NCBI GenBank assembly: GCA_007128275.1
Contig: SKXR01000046.1
Span: forward strand, 1-14,243
Direction of reading: 5' to 3'
Source: Kiritimatiellia bacterium
GTDB taxonomy: Bacteria; Verrucomicrobiota; Kiritimatiellia; SLAD01
DNA length: 14,243 nt
A program made the position numbers and the translations under genes. This document shows, piece by piece, positions 1-6,201 of this stretch. The notes beneath the pieces were generated by a model. It saw only the letters and a list, made by a program, of their open reading frames with translations. It was not told the DNA's origin and made no database searches. Position 1 is the first letter of the stretch; the number at the start of each line of letters is the position of its first letter.

Positions 1-868
1 TATAGACGGTCAGATGATCATGCTCACGCAATGCTTCCAGCAACCCCGAAATCCTGAAGGGCGCACGCCGCCCTGCCACTTCCGACCAGGGATCCACCAG
101 ATCCACGACCGGCATGCCCAATAACTCGGCTAACCCCCGCGCCATGCCGCTTTGTGTCGCCATCGCACCCTTCGGGCGACCTGCTTCGACGTGCCCATCC
201 GCCGGACCGCCCCCCCACAACCATAACGCGTTGGCCGGATTCTCGCCGAGATCCACGCGCACTTCATTGACCGAATGGTTTTTCAAGGCATCGTACGAAC
301 GGATCAAGAAATCGCGCACAAATGCGTACCCCCGGTTCCGTGCCAAGACGTCGCGGTAATCGCCGCCCTCCGCCGCAAACGGCGACATGGACCAAGGCTC
401 CGCGCCCTTTTCCATCCGGCACTGCGCGACCACGCGCCCCGGCTTGATAGCCTTCAACGAAACCTCGGCCGGATCCCAGTGCGCACGCACCGTCGCCGCC
501 AACGTTTCCGTTTCCTCCATACTCAGCCTTGGCACAGCGCCTTCGCTCAACACGGTGCGGTCCAAGGTCACGAAATCCGCGCGAAACACCCATCGCCCGG
601 CTTCCAGCGGGATCCCGGCCCCGAGGGCTTCCAACGGACCGCGCCGGATGCGGCGGGCCTCGGCCGCAGGCACGCCCATATATTGGGCCAACCGCATTTC
701 CTGCCGATTATCGTCGTCCGCGCGGGCCGGCACAATCAGTCCGCCGCACCCGGTCACCGCCGCACCGGTAGCCAATGAACACCGCGCCATCTGCAACGGC
801 GTGCGATCGTCCAGAGCGGGGCTGGCTCGGTCCGCCGCCGCCTCAAATATGACCATCGCCGTTTTCAT
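1..868 (-). CDS. ApgM-like phosphoglycerate mutase / proposed homoserine kinase homologue, partial, probably inactive
   Basis: The gene begins at ATG 868 and runs off the left edge; 289 codons are visible with no stop. The fold is the alkaline-phosphatase superfamily, ApgM branch, whose relatives beside hom are called 'proposed homoserine kinase'. Matching blocks are RRGPLEALGAG (residues 75-85), VFRADFVTL (94-102), and HSVNEVRVDLGENPANALWLWGGG (198-221, seen in two halves), then a GMPVVDL strand at 251-257. Two key sites look lost. The usual PDG metal-binding motif near residue 9 reads FEAA, and the usual GSDVAN nucleophile motif reads RADDDN at 49-54. The second metal site would lie outside the window. 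It sits 70 bp after hom on the same strand, so co-transcription is likely. ATG 874 is in frame and also possible; neither start has a clear Shine-Dalgarno. Family call is fairly firm; loss of activity is inferred from remembered family motifs. Confidence 0.8.
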   Translation of the reverse strand, partial: MKTAMVIFEAAADRASPALDDRTPLQMARCSLATGAAVTGCGGLIVPARADDDNRQEMRLAQYMGVPAAEARRIRRGPLEALGAGIPLEAGRWVFRADFVTLDRTVLSEGAVPRLSMEETETLAATVRAHWDPAEVSLKAIKPGRVVAQCRMEKGAEPWSMSPFAAEGGDYRDVLARNRGYAFVRDFLIRSYDALKNHSVNEVRVDLGENPANALWLWGGGPADGHVEAGRPKGAMATQSGMARGLAELLGMPVVDLVDPWSEVAGRRAPFRISGLLEALREHDHLTVY

Positions 869-938
869 ACACATCAGAAGGGGTGTAACGCAATTCCACG
901 CCAAGGGGACACGGACTTCCGGTCCGCCATTCAGACCT

Positions 939-2237
939 TCATTCAAAATCCTCAATCCGGAACCGGACCGTCGGCGCGCCGACTTCGTCCAGCGCATCGA
1001 TTTCGTTCAGCGCCGCTCGAAACGCGCCTTCGCCGGCCGCATGCGTCAACATGACGACAGGCACGTAAGCGCCCGAACGCACCTCTTTCTGCACCACGGA
1101 GGCGATGCTGATCCCGTGATGGCCCAAAATATTCGCGACACGCCCGAACATGCCCGGCGCGTCCTTCAGCGACAAGCGCATATAATAGCGCGTGCGGATT
1201 TTGTCCGCCGCGCGAATGGTCGGCACGTCCTTCAGCGCCACAAAGGCCGGGATCCGGTTCGGCGTGCCGGACGCCCGATTGCGCGCCGCATCCGCGATGT
1301 CCCCGATCACGGCGCTCGCGGTCGGTTCGCGGCCCGCGCCGCGCCCGTAATACAGGGTCTCACCCACCACATCGCCCGTCACCAGAACCGCGTTAAACAC
1401 GCCGCTCACGGAAGCCAGCATGTGGCTGCACGGAATGAGCGCCGGATGCACACGCACCTCAATCTCTCCGGCATCCTCCTTGATCACCGCCAACAACTTG
1501 ATGCGATACCCAAGTTCCGCCGCATACTCAATGTCCAACGAATCGATTCCGCGAATGCCTTCCACCTGCACGTCGCTCATCTGGACGGAACGCCCAAACG
1601 CCTGCGAGGCCAGGACCACCGTCTTGTGCGCCGTATCCAGTCCATCAATGTCCAGCGCCGGCTCCGCTTCCGCGTAGCCCGCCTGTTGCGCCTCCGCCAG
1701 CACCTGGTCAAACGGCAGTCGTTCGTGCTCCATACGGGTCAGGATATAGTTGCAGGTGCCGTTCAGGATGCCGCAGATCTGCAGAATACGATTGCCGGAC
1801 AACCCTTCGCGCAGGGCGCGAATGATGGGGATCCCGCCGCCGACGCTCGCCTCAAACAGCAGGTCGGCCCCGTTCTGACCGGCCGCCGCATAGACTTCGT
1901 CGCCGCATTCCGCCAACAGCGCCTTGTTCGCGGTCACGACGGGCTTGCCCAACGCCAACGCCCGCAGCATCAACTCCTTGGCCACGTGCGTCCCGCCGAT
2001 CAACTCCACCACCACGTCCACGGACGGATCATCCACGACCGCCGCCGCGTCCGTCGTCAAAAGGGACGGGTCCACCGCCACGCCGCGATCCCGGTCGAGA
2101 TCGATATCGGCGATCTTCCGGATCACCAGACGCAAGCCGGTGCGTTCGGCCAACAGATCACTGTGCTTCTGCAGTCCCTCCACCACGCCGGCGCCCACCG
2201 TGCCGAATCCCAATATGCCTATGCCGACTTCTTTCAT
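939..2237 (-). CDS. hom: Homoserine dehydrogenase
   Basis: Reduces aspartate semialdehyde to homoserine with NAD(P)H, the branch point to threonine and methionine, in the cytosol. The 432 residues match the usual length of a monofunctional Hom with a C-terminal ACT domain. The Rossmann nucleotide-binding loop is GFGTVG (10-15). ANK is at 103-105, the catalytic-domain block GILNGTCNYIL at 156-166, and DIDGLDTAHK at 196-205 holds the conserved lysine. YYGRGAGREPTASAV is at 296-310. The ACT domain (about 351-425) contains LKDAPGMFGRVANIL and normally gives threonine feedback inhibition. Start ATG 2237 has AAGGA about 9 nt upstream. No aspartokinase is fused, unlike E. coli ThrA. A Thr/Ile leader-peptide attenuator lies directly upstream (2283-2390), suggesting transcriptional control by charged tRNA-Thr and tRNA-Ile as well as allosteric control. 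Confidence 0.96.
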   Translation of the reverse strand: MKEVGIGILGFGTVGAGVVEGLQKHSDLLAERTGLRLVIRKIADIDLDRDRGVAVDPSLLTTDAAAVVDDPSVDVVVELIGGTHVAKELMLRALALGKPVVTANKALLAECGDEVYAAAGQNGADLLFEASVGGGIPIIRALREGLSGNRILQICGILNGTCNYILTRMEHERLPFDQVLAEAQQAGYAEAEPALDIDGLDTAHKTVVLASQAFGRSVQMSDVQVEGIRGIDSLDIEYAAELGYRIKLLAVIKEDAGEIEVRVHPALIPCSHMLASVSGVFNAVLVTGDVVGETLYYGRGAGREPTASAVIGDIADAARNRASGTPNRIPAFVALKDVPTIRAADKIRTRYYMRLSLKDAPGMFGRVANILGHHGISIASVVQKEVRSGAYVPVVMLTHAAGEGAFRAALNEIDALDEVGAPTVRFRIEDFE

Positions 2238-2282
2238 GTCATGCCATCCTTACCGTATGAGGTACACCCAAGCTATAAGAGC

Positions 2283-2315
2283 AAAAAAAACGCGCCCCGC
2301 TGACAGCGGGGCGCG
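2283..2315 (-). terminator. Intrinsic terminator (3:4 hairpin) of the hom attenuator
   Basis: Read on the minus strand, arms CGCGCCCCGCT (2315-2305) and AGCGGGGCGCG (2301-2291) form a perfect 11-bp GC stem with a 3-nt loop, followed at once by eight T (2290-2283). The hom start codon is only 45 nt further on. It therefore either ends upstream transcription or, more likely given the leader upstream, serves as the conditional terminator of an attenuator. Confidence 0.95.
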
Positions 2316-2348
2316 GTATGCAAGACTACACCGACCCCGTCACGGGAT
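2307..2348 (-). promoter_or_regulatory. Alternative leader hairpins (1:2 and antiterminator 2:3) upstream of hom
   Basis: Two competing structures can be drawn on the minus-strand RNA. Hairpin 1:2 pairs AUCCCG (2348-2343) with CGGGGU (2339-2334), six pairs with one G-U, and its triloop is the leader peptide's own UGA stop. The antiterminator 2:3 pairs CGGGG (2339-2335) with CCCCG (2311-2307) and CGGU (2333-2330) with ACCG (2317-2314 region), separated by a 1x2 internal loop and closed by a 12-nt loop. Segment 3 is also the 5' arm of the terminator, so 2:3 and 3:4 are mutually exclusive. A ribosome stalled at codons 9-11 would cover segment 1 and free segment 2 for antitermination. The structures were drawn by eye and no folding energies were computed. 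Confidence 0.8.
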
Positions 2349-2390
2349 AGCGGTCACAATAATCGTTACTGTGTTTGCAAGAAAGCTCAT
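2340..2390 (-). CDS. Threonine/isoleucine leader peptide of the hom attenuator
   Basis: A 16-residue ORF reads MSFLANTVTIIVTAIP and ends in TGA. Residues 7-15 contain three Thr (ACA, ACG, ACC), three Ile (ATT, ATT, ATC) and two Val codons. This resembles the Thr/Ile-rich leader of the E. coli thr operon in composition and placement. The start has GGA 5 nt upstream and GAAAAGG 11 nt upstream. A second short ORF, MFPSLKRFGMK (2422-2387), ends with TGA overlapping this ATG as ATGA, so translational coupling is possible. Position before 1:2, antiterminator and terminator hairpins and then hom supports a regulatory role. The peptide itself probably has no function. Translation is inferred, not shown. 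Confidence 0.78.
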   Translation of the reverse strand: MSFLANTVTIIVTAIP

Positions 2391-2436
2391 TTCATTCCAA
2401 ACCTTTTCAGAGAGGGAAACATATAGGAACCGGCGC

Positions 2437-2466
2437 AGGATACAAGGGAAAACAAGAAAAGCGCAA
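2437..2466 (-). promoter_or_regulatory. Candidate promoter for the hom leader transcript
   Basis: On the minus strand, TTGCGC (2466-2461) and TATCCT (2442-2437) are 18 bp apart. This would place the transcription start just ahead of the leader ORFs. It is a weak match to sigma-70 consensus, chosen because a promoter must lie between the regulator's stop codon (2475) and the leader if hom is transcribed on its own. Read-through from the regulator gene is the alternative. Confidence 0.3.
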
Positions 2467-2474
2467 CGCCGGGT

Positions 2475-3125
2475 CTACGCCACCGAAGTCAACCCTTGCT
2501 CTTTGATCAGGTCGGCCACTTCCTGGCGCAGCATCGCCACGGTAATCGGCTTTTCGAGAACGCGCGCAACCGCTCCGCCGGCGATCAGCTCTTCCGGAAT
2601 CTCCCCGGCATAGCCCGTGACAATCACCACACGAGTATCCGGACGCAATTCCTTGAGCTCCTTCAAGGTGGCCAATCCGTGCTGACCCGGCATACGTAAA
2701 TCAAGAAGGACAACCTTGATTTCCTTACGCAAGGTCAGAATATGAAGCGCTTCATATCCGGTTTGCGCTTGAAACATCTTGTAGGTTTCGTTCAAGGCGC
2801 GCACCACGACACTGCGGCTGGAGGGATCGTCATCCACCACGAGCACCCCGACTTCGCCTTCTTTCGCGGTATTGGAAGGTACGGGTTGATTGTTGGCTTC
2901 GTCGCGCTGAGCCATTTCCTCCAGCGCCGACGGAACGAAAAGGCCGCTTTCCTGCATGAACTTCACCAAGTCAGACGGGCGGATCAAATTGGTGCGACCC
3001 GGCGTCTGGTACGCGCTCAGTTTGCCCTTACGGACCCACGTGTACAGCGTATTTCGCGATACCCCGCACAGCTTCGCGGCGTCGGGAACGGAAAGAAATA
3101 GAGGTTGAGGAATGTCTGATTTCAT
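2475..3125 (-). CDS. Response regulator with N-terminal excisionase/MerR-like HTH and C-terminal receiver domain
   Basis: This 216-residue protein has an inverted order for a DNA-binding response regulator. An excisionase-type winged helix-turn-helix (about 9-58) contains VPDAAKLCGVSRNTLYTWVR and the wing GRTNLIRPSDL. A linker (60-90) leads to a CheY-like receiver (about 92-210). The receiver has acidic pocket D98-D100, phospho-acceptor D142 in LLDLRMPG, switch T170 in IVTG and lysine K192 in EKP. All are intact, so phosphorylation is expected. No histidine kinase is in the window, so it is an orphan here and its targets are unknown. Start ATG 3125 fits the HTH alignment but has no good Shine-Dalgarno. 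The promoter lies so close that the mRNA would be almost leaderless. No own terminator is seen before the hom leader. Confidence 0.92.
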   Translation of the reverse strand: MKSDIPQPLFLSVPDAAKLCGVSRNTLYTWVRKGKLSAYQTPGRTNLIRPSDLVKFMQESGLFVPSALEEMAQRDEANNQPVPSNTAKEGEVGVLVVDDDPSSRSVVVRALNETYKMFQAQTGYEALHILTLRKEIKVVLLDLRMPGQHGLATLKELKELRPDTRVVIVTGYAGEIPEELIAGGAVARVLEKPITVAMLRQEVADLIKEQGLTSVA

Positions 3126-3137
3126 CGTTTAGGCCCA

Positions 3138-3166
3138 ACGATACGGAATTCCCACAATCTTGTCAA
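3138..3166 (-). promoter_or_regulatory. Strong sigma-70-like promoter of the HTH-receiver regulator
   Basis: On the minus strand a perfect TTGACA (3166-3161), a 17-bp spacer and TATCGT (3143-3138, 4 of 6 consensus bases) precede ATG 3125. Only 12 nt separate the -10 box from the start codon, so the predicted 5' untranslated region is about 5 nt. Confidence 0.75.
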
Positions 3167-3185
3167 TGAAAGTGTGCGCTTTCAT
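3166..3185. promoter_or_regulatory. Inverted repeat at the -35 box, possible operator
   Basis: ATGAAAG (3166-3172) and CTTTCAT (3179-3185) form a perfect 7-bp inverted repeat with a 6-bp spacer. Its inner edge overlaps the first base of the -35 box of the regulator's promoter, a typical place for an operator. Binding by the regulator itself is possible but not shown. Confidence 0.4.
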
Positions 3186-3308
3186 GTTTCCAGGCAGGGC
3201 TACGTCAAGAATATGGCGCGAGGTGACGGTCCGACGTAGGACGGTTTTCCCGCGTGCGACCGCGTTGGGCGCAGACAGAAATCGCGCAGCCCCTTGGCCA
3301 GTGTTCTC

Positions 3309-3336
3309 TGTCCCTATCTGCCTGTCCCTATCTGCC
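3309..3336 (+). repeat. Tandem duplication of a 14-mer
   Basis: TGTCCCTATCTGCC occurs twice head to tail with no mismatch. A degenerate third relative (CTGTCCCAATCTTCC) lies near 3714. Confidence 0.85.
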
Positions 3337-3397
3337 TTCCACTTTCCGGGACGGCCCGGAGGACCGTCCTACAATTTGCCATCCACGCTCTTCCTTA

Positions 3398-3418
3398 GGG
3401 CGGCGCTCTGCGCCGCCC
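3398..3418. repeat. Perfect 9-bp GC hairpin in the intergenic patchwork
   Basis: Arms GGGCGGCGC (3398-3406) and GCGCCGCCC (3410-3418) are perfectly complementary around TCT. There is no T-tract on either side, so it is not an ordinary intrinsic terminator and is better read as part of the repeat element. Confidence 0.6.
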
Positions 3419-3745
3419 ATTCGGTACGGCCCAAAGAAGACCGTAGGGACATAGAAGTGCTCGTCATTCTGAGCGGAGGCGAGTCTGCGAGCCGGAGTCG
3501 AAGAATCTCCTGCTTCCAAGGCGGCGGCTCGGCCGGAGGCCTCGCCCCACCTTCCCCTGGAGTTTGCGATCTGGTGGTGGGGCGAACCGTCTCGGTGAGC
3601 CGAGAGCGTAAACAGTGATTGTGCAAACCCTCCTCTCTTGGCCGGATATTCTGAACCGAAGCAGCCCAACCACATATCCCCGGAGGGGTGGCCCTGCGAA
3701 GCAAGGGTTCTCTGTCCCAATCTTCCGCGCCCCTATCTTCAACGC

Positions 3746-4276
3746 TCAGGGCCATTGATGCGGAATGCGGTGGAGATCCGAAATATCGTAATCGATGGAT
3801 TCCAGATAAGAGAGGATTTCCCTCATTCGTTCATCAGGGATGGATGGCTCGCGGGCCATGATCCAAAGATAGTTGCGATTCGGCACCCCGATGGCCGTAT
3901 ATCGGTACTCGTCGTCCAGATAGAGGATCAGGTATGCCGCCTTGAACGGCCACAGGAATTGCATGCGCCATTCCGCGTTCGTTGCCTCGTCGTGGATGAA
4001 TCCTTTAGGGCGATATGTCTTCAGCGGGCCGTCGAACCCGCCTCGGCGGAATGTAAACGTGGTGGCAATGGTGCCATCCTCGTTCAAGGCGTAGTGCTCC
4101 ACCGCATTGTGCGCGCCGCGCTCAAGAAACGTAAACTTCCCGGCTATGACATACCAATCCCCCATGAACCGCTCGATATCCACCTTCTTGTCAACGACCG
4201 GCGGGGGCGAAACGGTGGTGCACGACGCGGAAAGTAAGGCAAACGAACACAAGATCACTATCCATTGCAGGGTCAT
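3746..4276 (-). CDS. blc: Blc-type lipocalin, probable outer-membrane lipoprotein
   Basis: A bacterial lipocalin that would bind lipids or small hydrophobic ligands in its beta-barrel at the outer membrane. The 176 residues match E. coli Blc in length. The lipocalin signature GDWYVIAGKF is at 39-48, FLERGAHN at 50-57 and the late motif YLWIMAREPSIPDE at 136-149. The N-terminus is a hydrophobic signal segment ending LLSASC with Cys19 as the likely lipidated residue. The lipobox is not ideal (Ser at -3) and the N-region lacks Lys/Arg. I chose ATG 4276 because GAGGAGA stands just upstream. An in-frame ATG at 4321 would add 15 very basic residues but has no Shine-Dalgarno. It reads in the same direction as the downstream-positioned CsgG-like gene (134 bp gap), though co-transcription is uncertain. 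Confidence 0.88.
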   Translation of the reverse strand: MTLQWIVILCSFALLSASCTTVSPPPVVDKKVDIERFMGDWYVIAGKFTFLERGAHNAVEHYALNEDGTIATTFTFRRGGFDGPLKTYRPKGFIHDEATNAEWRMQFLWPFKAAYLILYLDDEYRYTAIGVPNRNYLWIMAREPSIPDERMREILSYLESIDYDISDLHRIPHQWP

Positions 4277-4409
4277 AATTCTCCTCTTTGCCCTCTTACG
4301 TCGCATTCGCCGCGGAAGCATGACAGGAGAATAATCCGCCCCCCCCGACAGGGACGCGCCGGACAGCCCGCTCCGGTGTGGAAGGCTGCCCGCCGCGCGT
4401 GATTACCCG

Positions 4410-5351
4410 TTACCGCCGCTCATCCAGATGGTGAACCACGATCCCGGGTTCGCCGAGAAACACGTGCATCCGCATCGATTCGAGTACTTCCTTGAGTTCG
4501 TCGGCGGTCAATTCCGTCCGCATCATCGGTACTTCAACCCGGGCGTCCTGTTCGAACAGGATGCGTTTGGTGACGTCCCGATAGCCGGGCTTTCCGATCG
4601 TCAATACATGGTCGCCCTTGTAGATTTCGAAATCCTCGAGCGGCGTCGTCCCGACCAGAATACCGTCGACCTCAACCATCGCCGGGTCGGCGGTGGTATG
4701 CACGGAAATGCGCACCGTCGGCCGGGCACGCTGTGCCTCGGCGCGCGCCAGGAGGGTGCGCTCCAGTTCAGGCACGGCCCTTCCGACCGCCTGATCCAAC
4801 AGATCCAGAATATCGCTCTCCCCCAACTCGGTCTGCAAGGTGTCCGTCTGACGCACTTGCGTCTGGGCCGTCCCTTCCGCCGCGGCGATGACTGCGCCGT
4901 CCACGGAGTCCAGCGCCTCCAACGCCACGCGGACCGACAACGTGGCGAATTCCGCACGATGGCCGCCCTGATTCACGGTGCGTTTGCCCGGCGAGAAGCT
5001 GATCAGGTTCCCGCGCAACACCGCGTCGGCCCGCAACGCCTGCGCCACATGCAGGAAAGATGGCTTAACGGGCGTGGGCCGGCCGCTGTCGAAATACTGC
5101 ATCCGCTCCATCTGATCGAGGAAATCCCGCCGATCAATGAGGACGAATCCCTCCTGGTTGACGAGATGCTTGCCGAGCATGAACACCCCGCGTTCAGCCA
5201 GCGAGCCGTGCTCCATCGTGCCGCCGAGCCGCGCATCCGAGCGCATCCCGGTTTGATCCTGAAACTCGAGCACCGCCACACGCAACGGCTGCGCGGAGGT
5301 CAGCGCCGCGCCCGCCAGCCACAGGCCTGATAGAATGATCCATTTTTTCAT
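4410..5351 (-). CDS. Secreted CsgG-like protein with C-terminal PEGA domain
   Basis: The 313-residue protein starts with a cleavable signal peptide (MKKWIILSGLWLAGAAL..., cleavage probably after Ala20) and has no lipobox cysteine, so it is expected to be periplasmic. Residues 23-205 resemble the CsgG/LpoB-type fold. It opens with LRVAVLEFQDQTG, then has a GFVLIDRRDF strand-helix unit (68-77) and a middle ADAVLRGNLISFS (108-120). Residues 213-277 form a PEGA domain (MVEVDGILVGTTPLEDFEIYKGDHVLTIGKPGYR spans 225-258), a module often linked to surface or cell-wall proteins. ATG 5351 is preferred over an upstream ATG at 5417 because GGAG stands 6 nt ahead and the signal peptide then begins at once. 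It is divergent from the LpoB-like operon (222 bp apart), which also contains a protein of this fold. Specific function unknown. Confidence 0.78.
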   Translation of the reverse strand: MKKWIILSGLWLAGAALTSAQPLRVAVLEFQDQTGMRSDARLGGTMEHGSLAERGVFMLGKHLVNQEGFVLIDRRDFLDQMERMQYFDSGRPTPVKPSFLHVAQALRADAVLRGNLISFSPGKRTVNQGGHRAEFATLSVRVALEALDSVDGAVIAAAEGTAQTQVRQTDTLQTELGESDILDLLDQAVGRAVPELERTLLARAEAQRARPTVRISVHTTADPAMVEVDGILVGTTPLEDFEIYKGDHVLTIGKPGYRDVTKRILFEQDARVEVPMMRTELTADELKEVLESMRMHVFLGEPGIVVHHLDERR

Positions 5352-5479
5352 GACTTTCTCCGTTTCGGGTTTATGCTTACGTGCATTCGACCATTTAGAC
5401 GTCACGCGCATACGCAATATTCAACCGCTCCGCCACGGAATGCAACCGTCCTTTACTGGAAAACAATTGTTCCGCAGTC

Positions 5480-5509
5480 TTGATCTTGCCCTGAAGAAAT
5501 GAATATTAA
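5480..5509 (+). promoter_or_regulatory. Candidate promoter of the LpoB/COG3014 operon
   Basis: TTGATC (5480-5485) and TATTAA (5504-5509) are 18 bp apart in the AT-richer part of the divergent intergenic region. A 10-bp palindrome AACAATTGTT (5462-5471) lies just upstream. Moderate consensus match only; no convincing promoter was seen for the opposite-strand gene. Confidence 0.3.
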
Positions 5510-5573
5510 TGACGGGGGCGGCGTCTAAACCGGTGCTGACCATGAGACGGATAGTTACCATAAGGAGAAAGTG

Positions 5574-6197
5574 ATGAAAATCCAGGTTCAACGCATGCTC
5601 ACGATTCTAACCGCCGCGACGCTGGCCTCCCTGCTCAGCGGGTGCGCCATGTTCCGCGCCCAAACCTCCGGGGTGGATGTCGATTCCGCTGATCCGATGC
5701 GGGAACGATTTGACTTCACAGATCTGCGGAATATTACCGAGAGTTTTGCCAACGAGTTGGGCTACAGCCCCTTCATCACGGAACACAACGCCCCCCCCAT
5801 CGTCATGATTGCGGGCGTGCAGAACCGGACCAGCGAATACATGGACACCAAGAATCTGACCGACCGGTTGCGCACCTTGCTGTTTCAGACGGGCAACTTG
5901 CAGTTTGTAAACGAAGCGCGCCGCGAAGACCTCCTGCGGGAACAGGGCTATCAGGCCGCCCAAGCCACACCCGAAACACAGGTGGGCATCGGCCAACAGT
6001 TGGGCGCGCGCTATATGATCTCCGGATCGCTCACGGAAATGGCGGACCGATCCCCCCGGCAAGTCCGCGTATCCAAGACCGTCCGGCGCTATTACAAGCT
6101 GACGCTGGAAGTCACCGACCTGGAAACGGGCTTGCTGGCTTGGACCGCCGAACGCGAATTCGCGCGGGAAGCCCGTCAGCCGCTGATAGGATGGTAA
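5574..6197 (+). CDS. lpoB: LpoB-like penicillin-binding protein activator lipoprotein
   Basis: LpoB proteins are outer-membrane lipoproteins that reach through the periplasm to stimulate PBP1b-type peptidoglycan synthases. This 207-residue protein has a signal peptide ending LLSGC with Cys24 as the lipidation site. A short linker precedes the LpoB domain from about 48 (DFTDLRNITESFANELGYSPF). The core includes PPIVMIAGVQNRTSEYMDT (74-92), a LLFQTGNLQFVNEARREDLLREQ strand-helix block (102-124), GARYMISGSLTEM (144-156) and the closing LEVTDLETGLLAWTAE (178-193). ATG 5574 is preferred to GTG 5571 because AAGGAG then stands at a better distance (6 nt). The next gene begins 4 bp after the stop, so they form an operon. 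Without a known partner synthase here, the PBP target is inferred from the family. Confidence 0.85.
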   Translation: MKIQVQRMLTILTAATLASLLSGCAMFRAQTSGVDVDSADPMRERFDFTDLRNITESFANELGYSPFITEHNAPPIVMIAGVQNRTSEYMDTKNLTDRLRTLLFQTGNLQFVNEARREDLLREQGYQAAQATPETQVGIGQQLGARYMISGSLTEMADRSPRQVRVSKTVRRYYKLTLEVTDLETGLLAWTAEREFAREARQPLIGW

Positions 6198-6201
6198 TTT
6201 C

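Larger units (their letters stand above)
3187..3745. repeat. Gene-free intergenic stretch built of short palindromes and dispersed repeats
   Basis: About 560 bp without a credible gene. GTAGGACGGT (3236-3245) has its exact inverse ACCGTCCTAC at 3363-3372. A 14-mer TGTCCCTATCTGCC is tandemly repeated at 3309-3322 and 3323-3336, and a 19-of-22 match to 3301-3322 recurs at about 3707-3728. CCGTAGGGACATAGAAGTG (3441-3459) recurs almost exactly at 7466-7484. CGCCCCACC (3543-3551) is inverted at 3574-3582, and TCTCGG/CCGAGA (3590-3605) makes a small hairpin. The many overlapping open frames on both strands have no recognisable protein features and are probably repeat-derived. No promoter for the flanking genes was identified here beyond the one at 3138-3166. 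Confidence 0.6.

Noticed and set aside
912..926. CGGAC/GTCCG hairpin just after hom as a terminator
   Set aside because: Only a 5-bp stem with no T-tract on the minus strand, and the next gene follows closely in the same direction.
387..2303. Long plus-strand open frame of 638 codons opposite hom and the ApgM-like gene
   Set aside because: It is the antisense shadow of two recognisable genes in GC-rich sequence. Its translation is rich in Arg, His and Gln without any domain pattern.
2283..2474. T-box or metabolite riboswitch upstream of hom
   Set aside because: I see no T-box sequence or specifier-loop layout, nor a known riboswitch core. The Thr/Ile codon run explains the terminator better.
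3160..3755. Several 66-152 codon frames on both strands of the intergenic stretch
   Set aside because: They overlap each other, run through palindromes and repeats, and show no domain, signal peptide or ribosome site.
4277..4321. Upstream ATG extending the lipocalin by 15 basic residues
   Set aside because: No Shine-Dalgarno precedes it, while GAGGAGA stands directly before ATG 4276, where a signal peptide begins.
4339..4346. Run of eight C upstream of the lipocalin gene as a possible phase-variable tract
   Set aside because: It is short, lies in GC-rich sequence, and C runs of similar length occur inside coding regions here. There is no sign of alternate phases.
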